DNA of 8,692 bases from Oscillospiraceae bacterium (GTDB taxonomy: Bacteria; Bacillota; Clostridia; Oscillospirales; Oscillospiraceae). Under the pieces are notes generated by a model that was not told the DNA's origin, searched no databases, and was given only the letters and a program-made list of their open reading frames with translations. Position numbers and translations under genes: made by a program. Positions 1 to 5,478 of the stretch are shown one piece after another; within the stretch, counting starts at the first letter, position 1, and each line of letters starts with the position of its first letter. The DNA lies in NCBI GenBank assembly GCA_902765975.1, contig CACXBO010000037.1, forward strand, positions 1 through 8,692, written 5' to 3'.

Positions 1-76
1 AGGCGCAGCCGCCGATCAGGAAGCAGGACAGGAGCATGAGCAGGGCGAGAACTGTGATTACGGTTTTTCTTTTCAT
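1..76 (-). CDS. Amino-acid ABC transporter substrate-binding lipoprotein, N-terminal fragment
   Basis: Only the first 25 codons are inside the window; the gene continues past the left edge. The visible peptide is a lipoprotein signal: a basic start (MKRK), a hydrophobic stretch (TVITVLALLMLLSCFL), then the lipobox IGGC with the likely lipidated cysteine at residue 24. The ATG at 76-74 lies one base after the TGA of the ATPase gene, and a GAGGAG Shine-Dalgarno sequence sits in the last ATPase codons about 10 bases upstream. A lipoprotein directly after a polar amino-acid permease and ATPase is almost certainly the extracytoplasmic solute-binding subunit of the same importer. That identity comes from context, because no binding-domain sequence is visible. 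The substrate is unknown. Confidence 0.72.
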   Translation of the reverse strand, partial: MKRKTVITVLALLMLLSCFLIGGCA

Positions 77-77
77 T

Positions 78-839
78 TCATTTCTTCTCCTCTTCTTTTT
101 TTATCATATTCAAAAACGATCTGATCCGCTCGCTTTTAACCTCGCGGAAGAAAACAGACGAGGGCGCCTCCTCGAGAATGCGCCCGTCCTCCATAAAGAC
201 AACGCGATTTGATACGTTTTCGGCAAAGCTCATCTCGTGGGTAACGACGAGCATAGTCCGCCCCTCCTCAGCGAGAGAGCGAATGACTGAAAGCACCTCT
301 CCGATGAGTTCCGGATCGAGGGCGCTCGTCGGCTCGTCGAAGTATATTATATCGGGATCGGCGGCGAGCGCTCGGGCAATCGCTACCCTCTGCTGCTGAC
401 CGCCTGAGAGCTCGTGCGGATACTGATCGCGTTTATCGGCAAGCCCGACCCTGGAGAGCAGCTCCATGCCGCGCTCCTCAGCCTCCTTTTTCGGCGTTTT
501 GCGGGCGACGATAAGCCCCTCAGTGACGTTCTTCAGCGCCGTTTTGTTTGCAAATAGATTGTAATTCTGAAAAACAAATGCCGTTTTTGCTCTTATTGCC
601 GCTATCTGCTTTTTCGATATACCGGCAAGCTCAAAGCTCTCGCCGTCGAAGGAGAGAGTGCCGGAGTCGGCCCTCTCAAGAAAGTTGAGACAGCGCAGCA
701 GAGTGGTCTTCCCGGAGCCGGAGGAGCCGAGCACGGCGACTACGTCGCCTCGGTATACGCTGAGATCGACGCCCCTCAGCACCTCGACTCCGCCGAAGCT
801 TTTTTTGATTCCCTGCGCATTTAGAATAAGGTCTGCCAT
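78..839 (-). CDS. Polar amino-acid ABC transporter ATP-binding protein (GlnQ/HisP/TcyC type)
   Basis: This is a 253-residue cytoplasmic ATPase that powers import through the permease encoded just upstream. All nucleotide-binding motifs are present: Walker A GSSGSGKTT at 38-46, Q-loop Gln91 in FVFQNYNLF, signature LSGGQ at 144-148, Walker B IIYFDE at 164-169 followed by the D-loop region SALDPE, and the switch His201 in VVTHEMSFA. FQNYNLF and YPHELSGGQQQRVAIARAL are typical of the polar amino-acid uptake (PAAT) family. The length is normal for that family. A lysine/glutamate-rich tail (KKEEEKK) ends the protein. Its ATG lies 4 bases after the permease stop, with AAGG about 9 bases upstream, so the two genes are probably translated from one message. 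The family covers glutamine, histidine, arginine and cystine importers, and the ATPase does not distinguish them. Confidence 0.95.
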   Translation of the reverse strand: MADLILNAQGIKKSFGGVEVLRGVDLSVYRGDVVAVLGSSGSGKTTLLRCLNFLERADSGTLSFDGESFELAGISKKQIAAIRAKTAFVFQNYNLFANKTALKNVTEGLIVARKTPKKEAEERGMELLSRVGLADKRDQYPHELSGGQQQRVAIARALAADPDIIYFDEPTSALDPELIGEVLSVIRSLAEEGRTMLVVTHEMSFAENVSNRVVFMEDGRILEEAPSSVFFREVKSERIRSFLNMIKKEEEKK

Positions 840-843
840 CGTG

Positions 844-1548
844 TCACGCCTTTCTCAGAGCGGCGTACGCGCTCAGCCTCTTCTCGCCTCGCCTCTGGAT
901 AAAGGTGAGAACCGTGGAGAAGAGAAGATAGATGAGAGCGACTTCAATATAGAGAGCGAGAGTTACGTAATTCGCCCTCGCTATCCGCTGCGTCGCCATA
1001 AACATCTCAACGACGGTAATATTCGCCGCGAGAGAGGTGTCCTTTACCATGCCGATGAGCGAATTTGAAAGGGGCGGAAACGCAGTTCTGAAGGCCTGAG
1101 GCAGAACGATGCGCCGCATTATCTGAAAGTAGTTCATGCCCACGCAGTAGCCGGCCTCTATCTGACCCACCGGAACAGCCTCAAGAGCGGAGCGCATAGT
1201 CTCGGCGCAGTAAGCGCCCTCGTTTATCGAGAATACTATCACCGCAGCAGTAAACCCGTCAAGCACTATTCCGACGCTCGGAAGACCGAAAAACACCAGA
1301 TAGAGCTGAACGAGAAGGGGAGTGCCGCGAATCACCCAGATATAGAAGCGGCAGAGCTGCCTCAGCACAGGAACGCGGGAATACTGTATCATCGCAACGG
1401 CGACCGCGATGATCATCGCAAAGGAAAATGAGAGTACGGTCAGCGGTATCGTTACTTTTAGCCCCGGAATTAAGATCTTGGGAAAAGACTGTATCGCGAC
1501 GTCGATTACCCGCTTGTTTTGCTCATAGAGCTCGGTTATCCATTGCAT
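844..1548 (-). CDS. Polar amino-acid ABC transporter permease
   Basis: This integral membrane subunit belongs to the His/Glu/Gln/Arg/opine permease family and has 234 residues from the start chosen here. It shows hydrophobic segments at about 33-55, 68-92, 98-114, 175-187 and 195-217, the family motif RGTPLLVQL at 74-82, the EAA coupling loop around 128-152 (GQIEAGYCVGMNYFQIMRRI, then VLPQA) and KDTSL at 169-173. The frame stays open back to an ATG at 1650, but I place the start at 1548. That ATG has a GGGGAG Shine-Dalgarno sequence 8 bases upstream, the protein then begins like other family members, and the promoter at 1585-1613 lies inside the would-be extension. It is the first gene of the transporter operon. 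Substrate specificity cannot be read from the sequence. Confidence 0.93.
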   Translation of the reverse strand: MQWITELYEQNKRVIDVAIQSFPKILIPGLKVTIPLTVLSFSFAMIIAVAVAMIQYSRVPVLRQLCRFYIWVIRGTPLLVQLYLVFFGLPSVGIVLDGFTAAVIVFSINEGAYCAETMRSALEAVPVGQIEAGYCVGMNYFQIMRRIVLPQAFRTAFPPLSNSLIGMVKDTSLAANITVVEMFMATQRIARANYVTLALYIEVALIYLLFSTVLTFIQRRGEKRLSAYAALRKA

Positions 1549-1576
1549 AGGGCGATCTCCCCGTAAATCAATTTTG

Positions 1577-1586
1577 CTCAATTGAG
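1577..1586. promoter_or_regulatory. Perfect palindrome at the transporter transcription start, possible operator
   Basis: CTCAATTGAG is a 10-base perfect palindrome. It overlaps the last two bases of the transporter -10 box and covers the expected transcription start. A repressor bound here would block open-complex formation. No regulator gene is adjacent and I do not recognise the motif. The symmetry and position are seen directly; the operator function is inferred. Confidence 0.35.
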
Positions 1587-1613
1587 TATATACCGTATTT
1601 CCGCTTTTGTCAA
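1585..1613 (-). promoter_or_regulatory. SigA-type promoter of the amino-acid transporter operon
   Basis: Reading the minus strand, the -35 box TTGACA (1613-1608, 6 of 6 to consensus) is separated by 17 bases from the -10 box TATACT (1590-1585, 5 of 6). Transcription should start near 1578. This leaves a leader of about 30 bases with a GGGGAG ribosome site before the permease ATG at 1548. The leader is too short for a T-box or riboswitch, so any regulation should act at the promoter itself. Confidence 0.87.
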
Positions 1614-1638
1614 ACGCAAAATAGGACGAGGCAGGGCG

Positions 1639-1668
1639 GAATATGGACAAATACCGCCGTAATATACT
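1639..1668 (+). promoter_or_regulatory. Putative SigE-type promoter of sigK with an embedded SpoIIID-like box
   Basis: GAATATG (1639-1645) matches 6 of 7 positions of the Bacillus SigE -35 consensus KMATATT. AATATACT (1661-1668) matches 6 of 8 positions of the -10 consensus CATACAMT. The spacer is 15 bases. ATGGACAAAT (1643-1652) fits the degenerate SpoIIID consensus WWRRACARNY at every position. An imperfect inverted repeat, GGCGGaAT (1635-1642) and ATaCCGCC (1651-1658), brackets this box. In Bacillus subtilis sigK is transcribed by SigE polymerase with SpoIIID help, so the arrangement makes sense. The predicted start near 1675 gives a leader of only about 14 bases, which is tight. Consensus sequences are from memory of Bacillus work. 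Confidence 0.5.
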
Positions 1669-1674
1669 GTAGAA

Positions 1675-1685
1675 AAGGCGGTGAT
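1675..1685 (+). promoter_or_regulatory. Strong ribosome binding site of sigK
   Basis: AAGGCGGTGAT matches the extended anti-16S sequence AAGGAGGTGAT at 10 of 11 bases, and its core ends about 7 bases before the ATG at 1689. It fixes the start codon and therefore the presence of the hydrophobic N-terminal segment in the translated protein. Confidence 0.8.
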
Positions 1686-1688
1686 ATA

Positions 1689-2390
1689 ATGCTAACAGAG
1701 GCTTTTCTTGCGCTCATCTCTTACCCCTTCCTGATGCTGAGGATATCTACCGGCGAGGGCAGCTTTCCAAAGCCGCTCAGCGCCGAGAAGGAGAGAGAAT
1801 ACGCGGCGAGGTGCGCGGAAGGAGATACAGAGGCGAGAAACGCGCTGATCGAGCATAATCTCAGGCTCGTTGCGCACATCGTTAAAAAATACTACTCGCA
1901 ATCCTGCGAGCAGGACGACCTGATCTCGATAGGAACTATCGGTCTTATCAAGGCGATAATGTCGTTCAGACCGGAGAAGGGCGCAAGACTTGCGACCTAC
2001 GCAAGCAGATGCATAGAAAACGAGATACTGATGCATTTCCGTGCGGTAAAGAAAACGGCGTCCGACGTATCGCTCTCTGATACTCTCGATTCAGACGGCG
2101 AAGGAGGCAGCCTCAGCCTGATAGACGTCGTTTCGTCAGAGGACGATATACTCGAAAGAATGGGAAACGATGAAATGATAGAGAGGCTGAGGGTGCATTT
2201 CGCCGCGATACCGGACGGTAGAGAGCGGGAAATACTGACTTTGCGATACGGTCTGACGGGAAAGAGACCTCTCACTCAGAAGGAGACGGCGGAAAAGCTC
2301 GGCATATCGCGCTCTTACGTCTCAAGGCTTGAAAAGAAAGCCCTCCAGAGGCTTAAAAAGCAGCTCCAGAGGGAGGATTTTTTCAGTTAG
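1689..2390 (+). CDS. sigK: RNA polymerase sporulation sigma factor SigK (pro-form)
   Basis: This 233-residue sigma-70-family protein would direct late mother-cell transcription during sporulation (coat, maturation and lysis genes). Region 2 spans about 47-120, with IEHNLRLVAHIVKK, LISIGTIGLIKAI and LATYASRCIENEILMH. Region 4 spans about 165-225, with the helix-turn-helix LTQKETAEKLGISRSYVSRL. VAHIVKK, the AVKKTASDVSLSD stretch and SLSLIDVV favour SigK over SigE, which has a VVYIARK-type region. The first ~18 residues (LTEAFLALISYPFLML) are hydrophobic and align with the membrane-binding pro-sequence that SpoIVFB removes in Bacillus; some clostridia lack it. The reading frame is intact, with no skin-type insertion. 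The gene is alone on the plus strand, divergent from the transporter, and ends 6 bases from the converging nucleotidyltransferase gene. Confidence 0.93.
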   Translation: MLTEAFLALISYPFLMLRISTGEGSFPKPLSAEKEREYAARCAEGDTEARNALIEHNLRLVAHIVKKYYSQSCEQDDLISIGTIGLIKAIMSFRPEKGARLATYASRCIENEILMHFRAVKKTASDVSLSDTLDSDGEGGSLSLIDVVSSEDDILERMGNDEMIERLRVHFAAIPDGREREILTLRYGLTGKRPLTQKETAEKLGISRSYVSRLEKKALQRLKKQLQREDFFS

Positions 2391-2396
2391 GAGAGC

Positions 2397-3341
2397 TTAT
2401 TCCTCTTCCGCGACCTCGGGAATGAGGTCGGAGAACAGAGGCGTTGAGTAGTAGCCGGACTCGGAAAACTCGCGGAAGGCTGCGACGACGCCGGGCGTAT
2501 CCTCTCGGTAGGTCATACCGAACCAGTGATCCGGAGTCGACAGGACCTTTACGCGGATAAGAGAGTCGTGCAGGAGCTCGTTTATGTATTCGGGGAGGAG
2601 GAATTCGCATCTCAGCGGATCCTTCTCCTCTTTTTTCAGAAACTCCACAAAGCCGTTCTGGAGGATGTCAAGAAACTGCCTGGGAATGCCCCAAAGATTC
2701 ATTGAGACGAGGGATGAGGGATCGAGCCTGACCCCGTCCGCTTCCGGGCCTTCGTCCGTCAGTATCACGTGACGCGTCTCGCGGATGTCAGTGAGATGAC
2801 CTGTTTCGTCGGCGCAGCAGATTCCGCGAGTCACTCCGCCGGATTTCGAGAGAGTGTTGCCGAGGATATAGCCGGCAACGCAGAGTTCAGGGAGAGCGGA
2901 TTCCGGCTCGGAGTTCAAAAACTCAAAGGTCTCGCGGAACGCCGTCTTGCCGTAATAGTCGTCGGCGTTGATAACGCAGAAGGGCCCGCTAATAAGTTCG
3001 CGCGCGACGAGCACGGCCTGAACCGTGCCCCACGGCTTGGTCCTGCCATCGGGAGGCGTGAAGCCGTCGGGGAGGTCGTCAATCTCCTGAAAGGCGCAGT
3101 GGACATCAACGCCGAGTCCGGCGCATTCCTCGGCAATCCGATCGCCGATAGCAGCGCGGAATTCATCCTCGATATCCCTGCGGATCACAAATATGATTTC
3201 ATTGAAGCCCGCCTCTATCGCGTCGTGGATAGAGTAGTCCATTATTATCTCTCCGGACACGCCGACGGGAGTCAGCTGCTTGACTCCGCCGCCGAATCTT
3301 GTGCCGAGACCGGCCGCCATTATGACTAACGCTGTTTTCAT
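2397..3341 (-). CDS. Sugar-type nucleotidyltransferase of unknown substrate
   Basis: This 314-residue cytoplasmic protein has the Rossmann-like fold of sugar-phosphate nucleotidylyltransferases, enzymes that join an NTP to a phosphorylated sugar or alcohol and release pyrophosphate. The signature MAAGLGTRFGGGVKQLTPV (8-26) has the phosphate-binding glycines and Lys21. PWGTVQAV (103-110) resembles the base-recognition segment, and NADD at 125-128 supplies the metal-binding aspartates. A C-terminal part includes HWFGMTYREDTP (272-283), which I recall from uncharacterised homologues in Clostridia and Bacteroidetes. GAGGTGA lies 4 bases before the ATG. It follows the TtcA-like gene by 25 bases and ends its operon. 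No sugar epimerase, kinase or glycosyltransferase is nearby, so substrate and pathway stay unknown. It does not look like plain GalU or RfbA. Confidence 0.83.
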   Translation of the reverse strand: MKTALVIMAAGLGTRFGGGVKQLTPVGVSGEIIMDYSIHDAIEAGFNEIIFVIRRDIEDEFRAAIGDRIAEECAGLGVDVHCAFQEIDDLPDGFTPPDGRTKPWGTVQAVLVARELISGPFCVINADDYYGKTAFRETFEFLNSEPESALPELCVAGYILGNTLSKSGGVTRGICCADETGHLTDIRETRHVILTDEGPEADGVRLDPSSLVSMNLWGIPRQFLDILQNGFVEFLKKEEKDPLRCEFLLPEYINELLHDSLIRVKVLSTPDHWFGMTYREDTPGVVAAFREFSESGYYSTPLFSDLIPEVAEEE

Positions 3342-3366
3342 AAGTCACCTCAAAAGTTGAAAGCTC

Positions 3367-4206
3367 TCAGTCGTAATAACGGTCGAGGAAGGAGTGCTCT
3401 TCGCCCTTCGTCTTCCAGCCGACCATAGTGTCAAGTGAAACGGTATGGATGGAATTAAAAATACTCTTTTCAATATTCGGATTGTCTTTTTTAAGGCTCT
3501 TGATCAGAGCCTTGATCTCGGCTCTTTTCGAGGAGACGCCTTCTTCATCCCGCGCAAGACCTTCGGTGAAGCGGCAGGCGCAGCGAATGAACTCAAGGCC
3601 GTTGTATCTCGACCAGGCGATGATATCGTCCTCATGGACGCAGTACATAGGCCTTATGAGCTCCATACCTTCGAAATTCGTCGAGTGGAGCTTAGGAAGC
3701 ATAGCCTGGATCTGAGCGCCGAAGAACATAGCCATTACGGTAGTCTCTATAACGTCGTTGAAGTGGTGGCCGAGAGCTATCTTATTGCAGCCGAGTTCCC
3801 TTGCCTTTGCGTAGAGATTGCCGCGCCGCATCCTCGCACAGAGATAGCAGGGGCTTTTGCCCGCGGAGTTCGCAACGTCGAAAACGTCAGTTTTGAAAAT
3901 TTGGACGGGTATATGGAGAATAGCGGCGTTTTCCTCGATTTTCCGCCTGTTATCCTCGTTATAACCCGGATCCATAACGAGATATACGCATTCAAAGGGC
4001 ACGCTGGAATGCTTCTGAAGCTCTTCCATCAGCTTTGCCATAAGCATGGAATCCTTGCCGCCGGATATACATACTGCGATCCTGTCGCCCGAGTTTATCA
4101 GTTCATATTTTTTTACGGCGTAGGTAAAAGGATTCCAGAGCGTTTCTCTGTATTTTTTTATTATGCTTCGCTCTATGAGCTCGTGCCTTTGAAGCTCTCT
4201 CGGCAT
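3367..4206 (-). CDS. ttcA: TtcA-family tRNA sulfurtransferase (PP-loop ATPase)
   Basis: This 279-residue cytoplasmic protein belongs to the TilS/TtcA PP-loop family. TtcA activates tRNA cytidine 32 with ATP and replaces its O2 by sulfur, using a [4Fe-4S] cluster. The ATP-binding motif is SGGKDS at 48-53. CYLC places Cys120 and Cys123, and FIRCACRF adds Cys209 and Cys211; two plus one cysteines hold the cluster in characterised TtcA. GHHFNDVIET (146-155) is the conserved family core. Length and layout fit TtcA, and there are no extra zinc-finger cysteine pairs as in TtuA/Ncs6. It starts 5 bases after the stop of the DUF1858 gene, with GAGGG about 12 bases upstream. The family call is firm. The exact target nucleotide is inferred, because Firmicutes members are poorly tested. 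Confidence 0.85.
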   Translation of the reverse strand: MPRELQRHELIERSIIKKYRETLWNPFTYAVKKYELINSGDRIAVCISGGKDSMLMAKLMEELQKHSSVPFECVYLVMDPGYNEDNRRKIEENAAILHIPVQIFKTDVFDVANSAGKSPCYLCARMRRGNLYAKARELGCNKIALGHHFNDVIETTVMAMFFGAQIQAMLPKLHSTNFEGMELIRPMYCVHEDDIIAWSRYNGLEFIRCACRFTEGLARDEEGVSSKRAEIKALIKSLKKDNPNIEKSIFNSIHTVSLDTMVGWKTKGEEHSFLDRYYD

Positions 4207-4211
4207 TTTTC

Positions 4212-4427
4212 TTACTGGCCCTCGTACTGCTTGGCGTCGAGATAATCGTTAATGGATTCAAGCACCTCGTCGCAGTCGAGACCGTGGACCATGCAGGCCT
4301 CCTCAAGGCTCTCGCCGATGGAGCTGGGGCAGCCGACGCAGTGCATCCCGCACATCATAAGGACGTATGCTATGCCGCTGTCATACTTGAGCATATCTCC
4401 CATAGTAGTCTCTTTAGTAATCTGCAT
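4212..4427 (-). CDS. Small DUF1858 redox-disulfide protein
   Basis: This is a complete 71-residue protein of the DUF1858 / hybrid-cluster-protein-associated redox disulfide domain family. It is recognised by KETTMGDMLKYDSGIAYVL at the start, GMHCVGCPSSIGESLEEAC in the middle and VHGLDCDEVLESINDYL near the end. The family CxxC is Cys30-Cys33. An extra Cys26 gives the spacing CxxxCxxC (MMCGMHCVGC), and Cys45 and Cys52 bring the total to five. There is no signal peptide, so it is cytoplasmic. It is the first gene of its operon, about 30 bases after the predicted transcription start, with AAGGA about 10 bases before the ATG, and it lies 5 bases upstream of the TtcA-like gene. The biochemical role of the family is not established. 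A thiol or sulfur-handling role beside a thiolation enzyme is inferred from context. Confidence 0.85.
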   Translation of the reverse strand: MQITKETTMGDMLKYDSGIAYVLMMCGMHCVGCPSSIGESLEEACMVHGLDCDEVLESINDYLDAKQYEGQ

Positions 4428-4463
4428 TTCGATGATCTTCCTTTCAAAGTCTTTCCAAGCTCT

Positions 4464-4492
4464 ATTATACTACCCGTTTCTTTTTTTTTCAA
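4464..4492 (-). promoter_or_regulatory. SigA-type promoter of the DUF1858-ttcA-nucleotidyltransferase operon
   Basis: On the minus strand the -35 box TTGAAA (4492-4487, 5 of 6) and a perfect -10 box TATAAT (4469-4464) are exactly 17 bases apart. The spacer begins with an A-tract. The start should lie near 4457, about 30 bases before the DUF1858 ATG. It begins only about 28 bases beyond the terminator of the serine operon, so the two operons are cleanly separated. No operator-like symmetry is obvious. Confidence 0.87.
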
Positions 4493-4519
4493 GTGGTGAG
4501 TACAATATATAGTGTGAAC

Positions 4520-4553
4520 AAAAAAGCGGCCCATGCCGGAAAGCATAAGCCGC
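4520..4553 (-). terminator. Intrinsic terminator of the mtaB-serC-serA-lipid kinase operon
   Basis: The minus-strand transcript can form an 11-pair hairpin: GCGGCUUAUGC (4553-4543) against GCAUGGGCCGC (4536-4526), with two G-U pairs and a 6-base loop. Six U residues follow at 4525-4520. The hairpin starts about 15 bases after the lipid kinase stop codon. It is a textbook rho-independent terminator. Confidence 0.93.
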
Positions 4554-4568
4554 GCAGATATTTATTTG

Positions 4569-5462
4569 TCAGACAAGCAGCCTGAGAGCCGCATGGTGGT
4601 TTATAACGGACACCTCGTCGTATTCTCCGCCAGCCTCGCCGTCGCAGGTCCAGCTCATCTTTCTGTCGAATTTGAAGCTGATGTTCGATGCGTGAAGAAG
4701 CTTTACGCTGTCCGTTGAGAAGTCCTTCATAAGAAGCCTCTTAGCGTCGCCGCAGAGCTCGCCGAAGCCCTTTGGATCGCGGACGAGCAGAAGCTCGAAG
4801 CGGCCGTCGTCGAGCATTACGTCCTTTGGAGAGAGCTTGATAAGTCCCGCCATAGAGGTCGTATTCATAACTGCTCCGACGAGAATATCATCCTCAAAGG
4901 TCTCGCCGTCGCAGGTGATGCTCGCGTGCACAGGCTTGTTAAGATCCTTAAGAGCGCCCGCAGCGCCTCCGAGATAGGCGAGGTAGCCCCACGTGCGCTT
5001 AGCCTTCTGTGAAGTCGCGTAAGGGATATTCGTAAAGGCGCCGAAAGCGGATACGTAGCCGAAATATCTCTTGTCGAACTGGCCGCAGTCAACGGATCTC
5101 ACCGTGTCGGCTTTTATGCGCTCAATGACGTCTTTCGTAGACTTGGGAAGCCCGAAGGACACAGCCATGTCGTTCGTCGTTCCGAGAGGGATATATCCGA
5201 GCTTCGGACGCTCCTCGAAGGGGAGAGCCATGACCCCGTTCATGACCTCGTTCAGAGTGCCGTCGCCTCCGGTGCATACGATACGCTCGAAGCATTTACC
5301 GTATTCCCTGGCAAAAAAAGTCGCGTCTCCGCGTTTTTCGGTGACGTAAACGCTCACAGGTATGCCGCCCTCGGAGAAGGCCTTGACTGCGTCGAGAAGA
5401 TAGTTCCTTATTTTGCCCTTTCCCGATACGGGATTTACTATCAGCATAGTATTTGCAGACAT
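4569..5462 (-). CDS. Diacylglycerol kinase family lipid kinase (DgkB/YegS/BmrU type)
   Basis: This 297-residue soluble lipid kinase should phosphorylate diacylglycerol or a related lipid at the inner membrane face, giving phosphatidate. NPVSGKGK (10-17) and the catalytic-domain signature GGDGTLNEV (65-73) bind ATP. PLGTTND (92-98) follows as in DgkB. The C-terminal domain has LSPKDVMLDDGRFELLLV (210-227) and CDGEAGG (273-279), matching the metal-site and DGE regions of the family. Length is normal (DgkB is about 300). It starts 16 bases after the serA stop with an AGAGG site about 9 bases before the ATG, and is the last gene before the terminator. DgkB is the closest described role, but relatives such as YegS act on other lipids. 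The family call is firm; the substrate is inferred. Confidence 0.9.
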   Translation of the reverse strand: MSANTMLIVNPVSGKGKIRNYLLDAVKAFSEGGIPVSVYVTEKRGDATFFAREYGKCFERIVCTGGDGTLNEVMNGVMALPFEERPKLGYIPLGTTNDMAVSFGLPKSTKDVIERIKADTVRSVDCGQFDKRYFGYVSAFGAFTNIPYATSQKAKRTWGYLAYLGGAAGALKDLNKPVHASITCDGETFEDDILVGAVMNTTSMAGLIKLSPKDVMLDDGRFELLLVRDPKGFGELCGDAKRLLMKDFSTDSVKLLHASNISFKFDRKMSWTCDGEAGGEYDEVSVINHHAALRLLV

Positions 5463-5478
5463 GGCGCGCTTCCTCTTC

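Noticed and set aside
1577..1586. T-box or riboswitch in the transporter leader
   Set aside because: The predicted leader is only about 30 bases, too short for either element.
2342..2376. Imperfect hairpin (CCTCC and GGAGG arms) before a T-run in the 3' end of sigK
   Set aside because: As a sigK terminator it would end the message before the stop codon. In the other direction the T-tract is interrupted and the stem has a large internal loop, so I do not call it.
2769..3329. Plus-strand open frame of 186 codons opposite the nucleotidyltransferase
   Set aside because: Antisense shadow. It has no start signal and no protein-like motifs.
3445..4245. Long plus-strand open frame of 266 codons opposite the ttcA-like gene
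   Set aside because: It mirrors the ttcA-like gene, has no family motif and no convincing ribosome site. The opposite strand encodes an intact protein with clear motifs.
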